Source: Adiantum capillus-veneris (taxonomy: Eukaryota; Streptophyta; Polypodiopsida; Polypodiales; Pteridaceae). Taken from it: DNA of 64,000 nt. Position 1 is the stretch's first letter; every line of letters starts with the position of its first letter. This document shows, one piece after another, positions 53,286-64,000 of the stretch. The position numbers were made by a program, and so were the translations under genes. The DNA lies in contig CM043959.1 of the NCBI GenBank assembly GCA_014529385.2, forward strand, positions 1,832,358 to 1,896,357. Reading direction: 5' to 3'. Below the pieces are notes generated by a model. That model did no database searches and had not been told where the DNA came from. It was given only the letters and a program-made list of their open reading frames with translations.

Positions 53286-53829
53286 TCTGATATCCAAAGA
53301 CTTCAAATTTGACTTTTGGGCTTATATAGTGTTAGACTAGCATAAAATAAGGCCACTGGGAAATTTTGGGTTCAATCGGATCAAAATTGGTACAGATACA
53401 CTCAGTTTACAGGTTACAGATTAAACCTTTGATTTTGCTAAGCTGAATTTGAAAGTCAAAATTTTGACTTCCATAGCACGAATTGAAGTGAAATACAGAG
53501 ACCAGTCACTGGAGTTCTCAAGAGCTCTACTGTCCTTATAGAAAAAATACCTAATTTGATAAATTTTGTACAGGAATCAGGCTGCAGATGAGGAATCAGT
53601 GGCTTGACAGAAAGTTGCAATTGAATCAAGTGGACATTGACAACAAGTCAATCCCAGGTGAGTACTCTATCCAGGGCTTCATACGTCTATATGAACCTTA
53701 GATCCGGTCGTGTAATAGGAAATCAAGGTCTTTTCGGGGAAAACACCAGTAGAGTATCCACTAAAGAGAGCATGAATCAAGGAAATTCCTAAAGAAGTCT
53801 CGCACACTTTTTCAGATTCAACATCTGAA

Positions 53830-56637
53830 ATGTCTTCTTACTCAACTCACTCGGAAACCGGAACGACAATGTACTATAAGCATATACTCTCTTTTTACAA
53901 GACTAATCGTCATGGATCCCAGGTTTACTTGGATCCTAACGAAGAGTATGCGATTTGCATTGATGATCATGGTATTGAGTTCGAAGAAGAGGTTAGGGTA
54001 AACAAACAAGAAAAAATGTACATGGATCGAAACGGAACTCAATATGTACAGGTTGAAAATCCTGATGTGATAGATAAATAGGGCTTAGAAGTAAACACTA
54101 TAATCGTAGATATGTTAGCAAAAGAAGAACCACCAACTTTGGAATTTGAGAGATACGATCAAGTAGACTTGAAGCCTTTGAAACGTCTTAGTACGGATAA
54201 TCCTAGGATCAAAGTCTATTGTTGGAAAGATAGAAACATAAAAGATCTTTTGTGGACTTCTCATGCTAGACCAGGGCAATTAACGGCCATGAAGATCATC
54301 GATATCTTCAAAATCAAAGATAAGGGATCTGTGGATCTACCAATTTACTTGTTTAGGGATTGTTATAACAACAACTTTGTTATGATGACTCCTGAGGAGG
54401 TAGAACAAACCAAATACCAGGGGTATTCCATATGGGATTGGATTTTGGGTCAAGGACCAGAAACCACTCCAAGAGACGAACATCGTGAGAGATCATCTGA
54501 GAGTAATGTGAAGAAACCAGAAACCACCTCATCACGTAGAAAAACGGGTGACACTAAGGCCAGCCCAGGGCTACATGAGTCACTATTTTCGTTAGACTGG
54601 TTTGAAGGACTCGGAACAGGACCAAATCCCAGAAAACCTGGAGTTGAACCGAATAAACGTGTCAGACCAGCTGATTTCCAAAAATGGGTGAGAAAATACA
54701 GTGGATCAGGAGATCCATATGACCACTTAGCAAGCTTCAAACAAGTGCTAAGAGCGGAGCATATATTTGACTTCCATACTCAATTCGAGGGGTTTGGAAT
54801 GATATTAGAAGGAAAAGCTTTGACGCGGTTCCAAAACATTCCACCAAGGTCAATCATGGATTTGAATACATTAGCTCAAGGATTTGTAGTTGCTTGTTCT
54901 AAAACGGGGATTAAACATAATACTGTAGCTCAAATCTACAACTTCAAACATAAACATGGTGAGTCTATTAGGGATTGTGCAACTCGAATGAAATAATACA
55001 ATGCCAGATGCCCAGAGATGGAGATACCTGTAGAGGAGCGACTTGTTTCATTGTTTTTGGAGGGAGTGCTAAACAAAGAACTTCATGCTATACTCTATAG
55101 TAAAAATCATACAACCCTAGAAGCGTGTGTGTCCGATGCTATCAACCTAGGAGACAATTGTGAGATCTTTAATGAAGAGGATGTCCCTAAGGATAACCAA
55201 AGCGAGAAGACTGCATCCACAAAACCATCACAAGTGGGAACGGCTGTTGCGGCACCACTCTCATCCATAGAAGATATGCTAAAAAGGATGAATGATATGA
55301 TGAAAAATATGCAAAAAGAACCTATGAGAGGACTAGGACAGGGGATATCCCCACAAGGACAACCAGTTAGGCCACAAAAATGGTGTGCAATCGAGGGTAA
55401 ATGGACCAACCACGAGACCCACGAGTGTTACTTCAGACCAAAGTATGATGGGAATGTTCAATATGTGCCCATGAGACCACAAGGACAACCCATGTACAAA
55501 TATCATCCTAATATGGCTCAAGTTCAAAGACCACCAATGGGTATGGAGAGACCTCAACCTGTGTTGGGACAACAACCTCCTTATCCAGGACATAATTTGG
55601 TGCCTGTAAAGTACATGCACTTAGAAGCAGTCATAGATGAACAAGCATTAGTGCCTGTTACACCTTATGCAGAGCCTAGTCCATCTACAGTAATGGTAGA
55701 GGGAGATTGGTATAGTCCACACCCACCACCAATGGAGGAAACCGTGACTTATGCTCCCCCAGATCTCTCACCAATGTATTACGTAGCTAATCAAGGTGTC
55801 AAACCTCCCATGGGAAGACCCATGATGAAGCCTAGAACAGGAAACTGTCATAATTGTGGTGCTGATGACCATTGGAAGAACGAATGTCCAGAGCCTGACA
55901 AAAACCTCAAACCAATTGAAGCCTATTGCATACAATGTTGCAAAAAGGGAGGAAACTTTCCTGAAGATTGTCCTAAGAATTCTTTGAACAAGGGAAAAAT
56001 TGTAGTCAACGTAGTCCAAGTGATGCCTAGCAGCTCATCAGAGAGCGAACCGATTGTTCCAATCAAGGTAATCACTAGAGCCCAGGCAAAGAAAAAGAAA
56101 CACAATTCCTCTGATGATTTGGAGAACATGAAAGTTTCCTCTCAAAGAATCAAAAGGAGCAGAAGTAAAAGGTATGAGATAAGAAAACAAAAACAACAGG
56201 TTGAAAATGAAGAGAAAGCAAAAATTCTAGCCCAAGACAAGTTGAAAGAAACTGGCAGTGAATTCAAGGAAACAATCGTGAAATCTAGAGGATCCATTCT
56301 GGATGATAAAATTTTTGAGCCTATCAATGCTACCTTGGAAGCCTACCAAGCAGGACTTAAAGCAGGTCAAAACATGGAAAACAAATGAAAAAACTATCCA
56401 TCCCCATACATGGAAGTAGCTAAGCTGGAAGCTTATCAAAATTTGGTAAGAATCACACAGGAAATGCTGGATAAACAGAAACCCAATCTTGAAAGTATTG
56501 CAAAACCGGAAGAGCTTGCGGTAGAAGAAATGAAAGCAAAATCCGATGTGGTGACAGAACCCCGCCATGAAACAAAGGAACCAGAGCTCATAGTGCCGGA
56601 CAATGAAGATGCCTTAGACAGAATTCCATTCGTGTAG
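53830..56637 (+). pseudogene. Element D gag polyprotein
   Basis: ATG at 53830 (MSSYSTHSETGTT), one frame with stops at 54079 (TAG), 54994 (TAA), 56386 (TGA) and 56635 (TAG). The N-terminal domain (YLDPNEEYAICIDDHG, QYVQVENPD) resembles A's. A Retrotrans_gag-like core follows at about 54640-55110 (RPADFQKWVRKYSGSGDPYD, ILEGKALTRFQNIPPRSI, ERLVSLFLEGVLNKELHAIL). A Pro/Gln-rich middle comes next. Then a canonical zinc knuckle CHNCGADDHWKNEC (Cys codon at 55846; C-x2-C-x4-H-x4-C) and a degenerate second one (YCIQCCKKGGNFPEDC). The C-terminal part is basic and helical. Gag forms the particle and binds genomic RNA. Stops make this copy inactive. Confidence 0.8.
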
Positions 56638-57560
56638 GAAGACTGGCCAGAACACTTATGGAAAAAGGTAAGGGAGATCAATGATGGGAGCCTAACTTTA
56701 AAGTCGGCTCCTATAGAGGAAGTCTGGTTGGATAACCTACCATGTGATATAAACATGGATGTACAATCCTTATACGGGGATTGCGGATCAGAGGCTTCAG
56801 GAATATCTAAACCAATGACATTAAAAACATTACCTTCTTACTTGGGAGATAACGAAGATGAATCTATCATTTGTAAAACCACTCAAGTCAAAAGAGCCAA
56901 ACAGACCGTAGAAGTAGACAACATTCATGCAATCATGTCTACACCTATCCAATGCGCTCTTACTTTGGGAAAACTGTTGAAACTCAGGCCATACTTATGG
57001 AATGATTTACAGAAAACCCTAGAAAAGGTGGGGATAACGGGGTTCATCTCTAAGAATCTGGGAAACTTGAAAAATGAAATGGAATACAAAGAGATACTAT
57101 CAGTTCCTATGAACAAGGTCAGAGAATATTATGAAGGGGAAGAAGGAAACACTACCCTCCCAGTGAAATATAATGACATTGAAACCATGGCAATACTAGA
57201 TAGTGGAGCGGGCATAGCCATAGCAACTAAAGTAGTATGAGAATCCTGGGGACAGCTAGCCATTAGAAAAACATGAATGAAATTACAGTTGGCTGATGAA
57301 CACATTGAAAGACCATTAGGGCTAGTAGAAAAAGTGATAGTCAACTCTTGTGGAATTGAATATCAACACACTTTTGCCATAGTAGACTTTGGGAAAAAAC
57401 TCAACTATGAAATCATATTGGGAAGACCTTTCATGCAACAGGTACAACTTATCCAAGATTGGGGAAACGACTATTTGTACTTAAAGCAGGTGGGATCTAT
57501 AACAAGGGTCAATCTAAAGGACCACACCTATAGAGACGTCTTGAAAACACCCATCCAGGA
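56638..57560 (+). pseudogene. Element D protease (retropepsin)
   Basis: In frame with gag. The catalytic motif AILDSGAGIAI lies at 57190-57222 (Asp codon 57199). The C-terminal half follows two stops (57238 TGA and about 57274 TGA) with GIEYQHTFAIVDFGKKLNYE and IILGRPFMQQV (the ILGR block). The 500 bp before the motif (57 codons of acidic linker, then VDNIHAIMSTPIQCALTLGK) is a gag-protease linker. The enzyme would cleave the polyprotein. A fragment of this region is what occurs beside the LINEs at 4290 and 31530. Confidence 0.75.
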
Positions 57561-58595
57561 GTTTGATTCAGTCTCTTCGGCTGAAATTAAACTTTCATCT
57601 TGGCTAAACAAAGACACTCCTATTTGGATGTACAGAGCTTCAGAAAATGGAAGCTTGAGACGAGAGGAATGTATCCTAGAAAGGGAATGTACAGATGAAG
57701 CCTACATACCAGAACCCTTTCTAGAACATTTATTTGAACCATTCGAGTGGACTCAAATCTTAGCAACAATGGATGTATGTGTGAATACGTCTATGCCTAC
57801 TCAATTTTGCAATGAGGATGGCTATGACATAATTCCCATCCAAATGACGTCAGTCCTTAACATTGAGAACAAGGATGAGGAAACAAAGGACTTGATGAAA
57901 GCTCAACAAGTCTTTTCTGACCTCTATTACGATGCAACTGATGAGTTGGATGAACACTCGACTACCTCCAAAAATTCGGGATCCAAAAAAGAACATACGA
58001 GAGCTCAACTACTCTTAAGGGAAAGGGAGGAAAAGTTTTTTGACTTTCCAAACCAGAAATCAAGACGACAAAAATGGTATAGAAGAAAGAGGGACACTAA
58101 AATTGTGAAAGCATGACCTATGCCATCAGTCTCCAGTAAAACACAATTCATGATGCAGATAGATGCTAATGATTGTGTCAAGGAAAAAATAACTGGCAGA
58201 TATCCTTCAAAAGGAGACTAAAAAATGTTTCAAACATCAAGAAAAACAAGGAAGGGTACTCAAGAAGAACATCAAGATAAAAAACCACTCATGACCAGAG
58301 TCGAGTGAAAAAAGAAATATCAAGAATTGAAAAAATCTCTAAAGGAGATATACACCACCGAAATGGAAACCACGGAAGAGGATGTGAAGGATGTAATGCA
58401 TGTTCTATCTCATTACAAAAAGTATACTCTCCAAGATCGAAAAATCATAATCGAACTACGTGTTAGGGAACTACGGAAACAAGGCAAGTCTTACGAAGGA
58501 CCTGAAAATGCTAAGAGGGTAGACTTGGCTAAACCAGGAGAAGAGCCTAGGCGGCCTACATTGAAAATGCCCTAATAGAAGAAGAAGAAAATCTT
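57561..58595 (+). pseudogene. Element D protease-RT linker
   Basis: Same frame, stops at 58114 (TGA), about 58219 (TAA) and about 58306 (TGA). Contains WLNKDTPIWMYRASENGSLR, FEPFEWTQILATMDVCVN, a dibasic end (SRRQKWYRRKRDTKIVKA) and a helical stretch (KKKYQELKKSLKEIYTTEME). No enzymatic motif. The IWMYRAS...DVCVN block is the part conserved in the LINE-linked fragments, so it is old in this lineage. A frame change follows at about 58575. Confidence 0.65.
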
Positions 58596-59450
58596 TTGCT
58601 AAGCTTGTTAAAGAAATACTCGGATATCTTTGCTTGGTCTTACAAGGATCTCAAGGGTGTTGATCCAGAAATCTATCAACATACTATACCCATGAGAGAT
58701 GATGCTAAACCAAGTAGACAGAGACCATACATTTATAACGAAACATTTTCCAGGAAGATCAAAGAAGAGATTGGAAAACTAAAGGAAGCTGAATTCATTT
58801 ACGAAATTGAACACGCTGATTGGGTGTCCCCAATTGTGGTAGTACCTAAGAAGAATGGGAAATTACGAGTGTGCATTAATCTCAAAAAAGTGAATGCAGA
58901 TACCATTAGAGACAACTTTCCTCTTCCAATAACTGAGCACGTTTTAGAACGAGTGGCAAGAAAAGAAGCTTACAGCTTCCTAGATGGTTTTTCGGGGTAC
59001 AATCGACTTTTGGTTGACCCAGAAGATCAACATAAAACTGCTTTTGCAATAGAATGGGGTATATTTGCCTATCGGGTTATGCCGTTTGGGTTAACTAATG
59101 CGCCAGCCACATTTCAGAGATTGATTAGCCATGCTTTCAAAGAGTATCTCAGGAAATTCTTGGAAGTATACATGGATGATTTATGCGTACATTCGTCAAT
59201 CCGAGTTGATCATTTTGAACACCTCAAAAAGGTATTCGAGAAACGTAGACTTTACAGGATTTGCTTAAACCCTGAAAAGTGCACATTCATGGGAAGACAA
59301 GGGAAAATTCTAGGACATACAGTGTCTAAAAGTGGCATAGCTACTGATATTGAAAAGATTCATGTCATTGCTGATTTGCCTAGACCAACAACAGTCAAAG
59401 GGGTACAAGCCTTCATGGGACATTGTGGATATTACCAACGGTTCATCTAA
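58596..59450 (+). pseudogene. Element D reverse transcriptase
   Basis: 284 open codons covering the full RT core: YSDIFAWSYKDLKGVDPEI, ADWVSPIVVVPKKNGKLRVC, INLKKVNADTIRDNFPLP, YSFLDGFSGYNRLLVDPEDQ (first catalytic Asp), AYRVMPFGLTNAPATFQRLI, and YMDD at 59169-59180 (VYMDDLCVHS), then CTFMGRQGKILGHTVSKSGI and GVQAFMGHCGYYQRFI. All catalytic residues appear present. It copies element RNA into DNA. The frame is shifted relative to gag-protease, and a TAA ends it at 59448-59450 with the frame open beyond. Confidence 0.9.
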
Positions 59451-60104
59451 ATGTATGCCGTAATTGCAAAATCCATGTATAGCTTGATTACGCACTTTGA
59501 ATGGACTGAGGCATGTGAAGAATCCTTCATGAAGCTTAAGCAAGCCCTCACCTCAGCTCCAATACTGAAAGCACCCGATTGGGATAAAGTATTCCATGTG
59601 CACGTAGATGCTTCAAACTTTGCTATTGGTTGTATACTAGCCCAACCAGGAGATTGAAAAATTGACTTTCTTATTTCTTATGCTAGCCAACAATTAAATA
59701 TGGTAGAAAAGAATTACACCACCACTGAAAGAGAAGGACTAGGAATGATCTATGTCGTTAAAAAATATAGACATTACCTATTGGCCAATAAGTTTGTGTT
59801 CTTTGTGGACCACCAAGCTTTGTCATATTTGGTCAACAAACCATCCAGCACAGGGAGAATAGTGAGGTGGTTCATCATTCTTCTCAAGTTTGATTTCACT
59901 GTGGTTGTTAAAAAAGGCACTACACATCAACGAGCAGATCATTTGTCCAAGATTGTTTCGGGGGAATCACCTAAAGGGGTAGATGATGATCTACCAGTTT
60001 CCTATTTGATCTCCGTGGAAATGATACCTAGATGGTCGGAAAAAATTGTGTCATTGATGACAATAGCTCAAGTGGATTCACCACTTCCTATCAAGTTGAT
60101 TTAA
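59451..60104 (+). pseudogene. Element D RNase H
   Basis: Same frame as RT, with stops at 59448 and 59655. Blocks: LKQALTSAPILKAPDWDKVF, HVHVDASNFAIGCILAQPGD, TTTEREGLGMIYVVKKYRHY, NKFVFFVDHQALSYLVNKPS, RWFIILLKFDFTVVVKKGTT and HQRADHLSKI. The D-A-S, E and D-H positions of Ty3 RNase H are kept. It would degrade the RNA strand during cDNA synthesis. Only one RNase H is visible, not the dual arrangement of Tat elements. Confidence 0.85.
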
Positions 60105-60735
60105 TCGAGCAATCGGATATGTATCAATTACTATCTGGGAGTCTATATAAAAGAAATCGAGACGGGATATTGCTTTAATGCATTAACTCTAAAGAAAGGG
60201 ATCAGTACCTAAGTCAAGCACATGTTACCATAGTAGGACTTCACTTTGCGAAAGACCAAACTATGCAACGAATCTTAAGACTTGGAGTATTTTTGCCGAC
60301 TATGAGGAGAGATGTTCGATATTTTGTAAGAGATTGCCCTCAATGTCAGAAACAACAACCCATTCCTCATGTAACATTGTTTCAAATGTCACTTGTTCCT
60401 AAGTGGAGTAACTATCTGGTTACTTACTTATCAAGTCGAACATTTCCTGAGGATATGAGTAAACGCCGTCAAAGAGCAATTGAAACGGAAGCAAGAGACT
60501 ATGCTCTTATTGGGAACCAATTATATCGCCAAGGTAAAGATCAACATATGCGTCTTTGTGCAAATGCAACGAGTATATTCCAATTATAGAACAAGCACAT
60601 GCTGGATTAGTTGGAGATCACTTTTCTAGTGAGACCACCTCAAGAGCAATCTTGATGGTAGGCATATGGTGGCCAACACTTTTTGCAGATGCCAAAGAAT
60701 ATGTTCAAAGGTGTGATGCTTGTCAATGAGCAAAA
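60105..60735 (+). pseudogene. Element D integrase N-terminus with two HHCC domains
   Basis: Two complete copies of the integrase zinc-binding module occur in tandem. First (60107-60360): LLSGSLYKRNRDGILL, AHVTIVGLHFAKDQTMQRIL, then CPQCQKQQ. Second (about 60460-60735): YALIGNQLYRQGKDQHMRLC, AHAGLVGDHFSSETTSRAIL, IWWPTLFADAKEYVQRCDAC. Each has the H...H...C-x2-C order. They differ in about half their residues and lie in different frames, with a frameshift near 60570. A TGA at 60727 falls where integrases normally have Arg (CQ-x-AK). Confidence 0.75.
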
Positions 60736-61701
60736 ATGCCAACACGAGTAGACAGCATGCCCTTAGGACCAATGATGGGGACCAGAGCCTTTGCAAAATG
60801 GGGTATAGATTTTTTGGGACCGATACAACCACCTGCTTATAGAACCCAAGCTCAATATATCATTGTATCTATGGACTATTTGACCAAATGGACCAAGGCT
60901 AAAGCGACTCAAAAGAATGATGCCAAAACCACTGCTGCATTCTTATATGAGTGTGTATTCGTAAGGTATGGATTGCCAATAGAGATTGCCAGTGATCGGG
61001 GAACTCATTTCCTCAATGAGGTAATAGAGTATCTGCTAAATGAGTTTATGGTTATCCATAACAAATAAACTCCCTATCACCCACAAGCAAACGGACAAGC
61101 TGAGCATACAAATAAAATTCTTAGCTCAATACTGACCAAAGTGGTTAGTTCAGGAAGGACAGACTGGGAAATGAATCTCCATGCTGCTCTATGGGCTTAT
61201 CGAGTTTCATTCAAAACAACTTTAAATGCTACACCCTTTAACCTTGTTTATGGTCTTGATGCCATACTACGAATAGAATTTCTATTGCGGACATTAAGGG
61301 TAGAACAGACTCTCGAGTGGACTGGACATGAATTGTCAGAAAGACTTGAAGATTTGGAAAAGCTAGACGAGCAAAAGCTAATTGCTGTAGCTCGTATCTA
61401 TGCACAAAAGAGGAAACAAAAACAGTTTTTTGATTCCCACTTAATCACCAAAATTTTCAAGAAAGGGGACTTAGTTCTAGTCTATTCCCTTAAGCAACAC
61501 ATTCCCAAGTTTAAGAAAAAGGGAAATGGACCATTTATCATTGAAGATGTATCTCCAAGTGGAGCAGTAAAATTGTCAACCATAGATGGTGAACCAATGG
61601 CTAATTGGATTAGTGGATTTCATTTAAAGAAATACAATTTGCCACTAACCAATGAATTGCTAGAGAGAATACATGCAACCAAACAAAGGAAGATGAAGTG
61701 A
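60736..61701 (+). pseudogene. Element D integrase core and C-terminal domain
   Basis: Core: AFAKWGIDFLGPIQPPAYRT (first D), YIIVSMDYLTKWTKAKA, YGLPIEIASDRGTHFLNEVI (second D), then a TAA at 61066 and TPYHPQANGQAEHTNKIL (catalytic E). After that come GRTDWEMNLHAALWAYRVSF, NATPFNLVYGLDAILRIEFL and the C-terminal SH3-like part: FKKGDLVLVYSLKQHIPKFK, GPFIIEDVSPSGAVKLSTID. The D-D-E triad is complete. The enzyme joins element cDNA to host DNA. No chromodomain is visible. A TGA at 61699 ends the block, but the frame continues into the next domain. Confidence 0.88.
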
Positions 61702-62637
61702 CAACAAGTTATTGATGAAGCCCAAGAGGAAGCTAGACGTCGGGTGCTCAAGCGTAAAGTTGCTCTCAAGAATCAACAGATACTAATTCCCATCAACACT
61801 TTGGAACTAGATGATCGACAATGGGAATTACCTAAAGACGCGGTTTCAACAGATGATGACTGGTTAGATGGAATGGATCTCCGCATCAAAGTATAGCTCA
61901 ACAATCATAGCACCAATGCTTTGGTAGACATAGGAGCTAGAGTGAATGCAGTCAGTTATTCCACATACAAGAAAGCAACAAATCAAGCATTGACCGCAGG
62001 AATAACGACAATCAAAGGATGCAACAAGAATCCGACTCCAACATTGGGAATGGTCAACTTGAACGTGGTCGTACATGGATGTTCATGTCCGCATCAGGTT
62101 GTCTGCTTGCTAGATGAACACATCAATGAGACTATGATTCTTGGCATTCCTTGGATGCGTACATACAAAGCAGTACCAGATTGGGATACAAATCAGCTAA
62201 AGCTATCACTTAAGGGAGGGCAACTCATTGTTCCTATTGCACCTAGCAAAGAGGAATGGAAAAGATGCAATCAGAGTACCAATCCACGAAGGAAATATTC
62301 TCCATCCCCTCGACAAACAAATGCTACAAGTAGCATGCAAGGAGTCAGGTACATTTGGGTACCAAAAGCACAATTTGTGGATAAACCAAATCAGATCTGG
62401 GTGCCTAAAATTTCACCAAAGACACAAAAGACGGCTCCAAGGATTCGAGCACAGAATCGAGCATCTATGATCAAGGAACCTAACATGAAGAAGGTTTGGA
62501 AGAAAAAGGAACATATATCTTCTCCACACAACGCGAAACCAATCAAACAGTGGCTAGTTAAGTCTCAACAGACTCTCAAAAACCATGCACCAAGCAGACC
62601 GAGCTACCAATGGCGAGAAAAAGCTTGACAATCGTCT
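61702..62637 (+). pseudogene. Element D second retropepsin-like domain and WVPK repeats
   Basis: In frame with integrase: a Glu/Arg helix (DEAQEEARRRVLKRKVALKN), a TAG at about 61894, then NALVDIGARVNAVSYSTYKK, NPTPTLGMVNLNVVVHGCSC, HINETMILGIPWMRTYKAVP. The pattern D-I-G followed about 70 residues later by ILG-x-PW is that of a retropepsin with Thr/Ser replaced by Ile. F has D-S-G at the same place. Then follow VRYIWVPKAQFV, NQIWVPKISPK and MKKVWKKKE, the W-V-P-K tail shared with A, C and F. This would sit at the C-terminus of the integrase polyprotein. Whether it is an active protease is unknown. Confidence 0.7.
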
Positions 62638-62937
62638 AAAGTGCTCCCAATAGCTCAAACATTTAGCGTGCTTAAACACCCTGATGGTACTATCAAACAG
62701 AGAGCACAAAGGCTACAAGAATTTCTCTTTGGAAGACATCAACAACAAACCTCGACATCGGAAACCCTTGAGTTGGTTACTCAAGACCCTGCTCTTGCAC
62801 AACATATTGAGTTGAATTGCATTGATCTTCATGTCATGGTAGAGCCAATCACGGCTATGCATAGACACAATTGTTTGACCCATGCACGCAGTCATCCCGG
62901 AGAACGCCATCTAGGAGGGGTGGAAGGGTACTACTAA
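62638..62937 (+). pseudogene. Element D C-terminal tail and polypurine-like tract
   Basis: Continues the same frame after a TGA and a TAA-containing junction: VLPIAQTFSVLKHPDGTIKQ, RAQRLQEFLFGRHQQ. This parallels F's PIAITFSEIATTPSTMSATQ and KKTIKQRAVELQLLLAKKTG, so the tail is a conserved end of the polyprotein. GGAGGGGTGGAAGGG at about 62914-62928 looks like a polypurine tract, but no LTR start follows it. Confidence 0.5.
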
Positions 62938-64000
62938 ATACTAAGTAATTAAGAGCAATGTTTGAAGAGGGAGGAAAAAGTTTCATGTTAATGTGCGATT
63001 TTTTGGAAAATTACCTAATAATGCCCTTATAATTCATCAACAAGGGAAAATTCAATGATGATATCTTCCCGATGAGTGTAAGTAGTGTATATACTATCAG
63101 AAAATCATCAAAAATAGTCCTTTTTTGTGTTTCTTCATCATTTTTGTTGGAAAGGAGGCTTAAAAATGGAGAAATCCAACAAAAAATAATAAAGCTGTGT
63201 TTTTCAAGGGATTTTCTTAATTATTGGATTTTCACTTTGCTTTTTTAAAGCATTTTTCTATTTTCTTTGATGTTTTCAAATAAAAAGGTCAAAAAATAAT
63301 AATAAAAAGCAAGAAATCTCAGATGGAAAAATGGAAGGCACGATGGTGATGAAAAAGACAAGGCGGACAAGCACAAAAATTTTCAACAAAATTAGAAGAT
63401 GGAAGCAGGAAGGCCAAATTAGGCGGCCAAGCCTACTTTTGCAAAATTCTTGCAGAATGAGCAACAAGAATCCGATTTTGGAAATTTTTGAGCCTAATAT
63501 AGATTTCACGGCCTAATAGGACTAACGGGGGAATCTGGGGAAAATTGGTTCGGGAAGTCCACGTATAGATATCCAGACTAGGCTAAAACCACCTCATTTC
63601 CACTTGGAGCTTTGCAGAGAGAGCATTTTGGCTTCTTTTACGCGTCATTTCCGGAGCCTATAGTTGACCTTTTTCAGCGCCGTCTCACACGAGACATGAG
63701 GGGTAAGTTCCTTACTAATCAATGATCCATTTTGTACGGCCGGTAGCTACTCTAAAGCCTTAGAGAAAACCCTAGAAGCCGAGCAGTGCACGAAGACCTA
63801 CGACCTAAAAGTGACCATAGCGGCCTGCCAGCTTGACCAAATCAGATGGGATTTGAGCCATAGCATGCCCTAACATAATAGAACCATTCCATACCATCAG
63901 ATGATCATTCGGCTGGGGTCAAGGGGGTCCTCAATAGAGAATTAGAGTTTTTTGGGAAATGCCAGAATTCCGACCTGACTCCACAGGTGGCCTGCTAATG
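62938..64000. other. Unassigned sequence after element D coding region
   Basis: AT-rich to about 63300, then mixed. No frame with a motif. It does not resemble D's 5' LTR by eye, so it is either D's 3' untranslated region with the LTR beyond the window, or another inserted repeat. Confidence 0.4.

Larger units (their letters stand above)
50801..64000 (+). mobile_element. Element D: autonomous-type Ty3/gypsy, 3' end outside window
   Basis: Order on the plus strand: 5' LTR, primer-binding site, 2.1 kb leader with palindromes, gag, protease, RT, RNase H, integrase, second protease-like domain, WVPK repeats. RT before integrase makes it Ty3/gypsy. The gag-pro part keeps one frame from 53830 to 58575 despite about nine stops; the pol part has a few frameshifts. 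Most stops fit single C-to-T changes. No 3' LTR resembling 50801-51722 was found before the window ends. The five bases before the LTR, GTACA, are the candidate target duplication within element C. Confidence 0.85.

Noticed and set aside
53830-62937. Endogenous caulimovirid
   Set aside because: Domain order includes an integrase with D-D-E, there is an LTR and primer-binding site, and no movement protein was seen; it is a Ty3/gypsy retrotransposon.

Overview
This window looks like nuclear DNA from a large, repeat-rich plant genome. It holds nested Ty3/gypsy-type LTR retrotransposons whose primer-binding sites have the plant form TGGCGCCGTTGCCGGGGA, L1-like LINE fragments, a CACTA-like terminus, a MITE-like inverted repeat and long GA/CT microsatellites. 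I found no host gene, rRNA, tRNA or CRISPR array. A decayed protein of the DUF7869 type (family name recalled from memory) and very long, divergent non-autonomous elements would fit a fern or another seed-free plant, but that is inference.

Layout, left to right. 1-490: LINE fragment (minus). 490-1030: GA microsatellites. 1030-4290: nothing recognised. 4290-6750: a gypsy protease fragment joined tail-to-tail to a LINE. 6814-8138: CT arrays and a dispersed GGCGCTAGCGCC motif. 8139-19412: a MITE-like repeat split by element A (8554-19388, minus, TSD GGGTA). 19580-31530: two LINE copies head to tail, the second split by element B (22009-30014, minus, TSD GAGAT). 31530-32010: a second copy of the gypsy-LINE junction, inverted. 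32382-35578: DUF7869-type pseudogene (minus). 35591-36047: three ~172 bp tandem repeats. 36048-41513: element E (minus, LTRs related to A). 43108-45130: element F, a 3' gypsy fragment (minus). 45500-45751: CACTA-like end. 45752-50800: element C (minus, related to A), apparently interrupted by element D (50801 to beyond the window, plus).

D carries gag, protease, RT, RNase H and integrase, and then a second retropepsin-like domain with W-V/I-P-K repeats. F shows the same integrase to second-protease junction. A and C keep gag-like, protease-like and WVPK parts but lack RT and integrase, and E encodes an unrelated ~1,160-codon protein, so A, C and E look non-autonomous. B has essentially no coding capacity (LARD-like).

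The most interesting signal is non-coding. The 5' leaders of A and E carry arrays of a 24 bp palindrome, and D's leader carries arrays of a different 24 bp palindrome. Both are centred on CGCG or its C-to-T derivative, both are spaced about 145 or 285 bp, and a partial copy sits in the LTR of each family. A second shared signal is a stem-loop with a four-base loop just upstream of the polypurine tract in A, B, C and E, whose stem sequences differ between elements but still pair.
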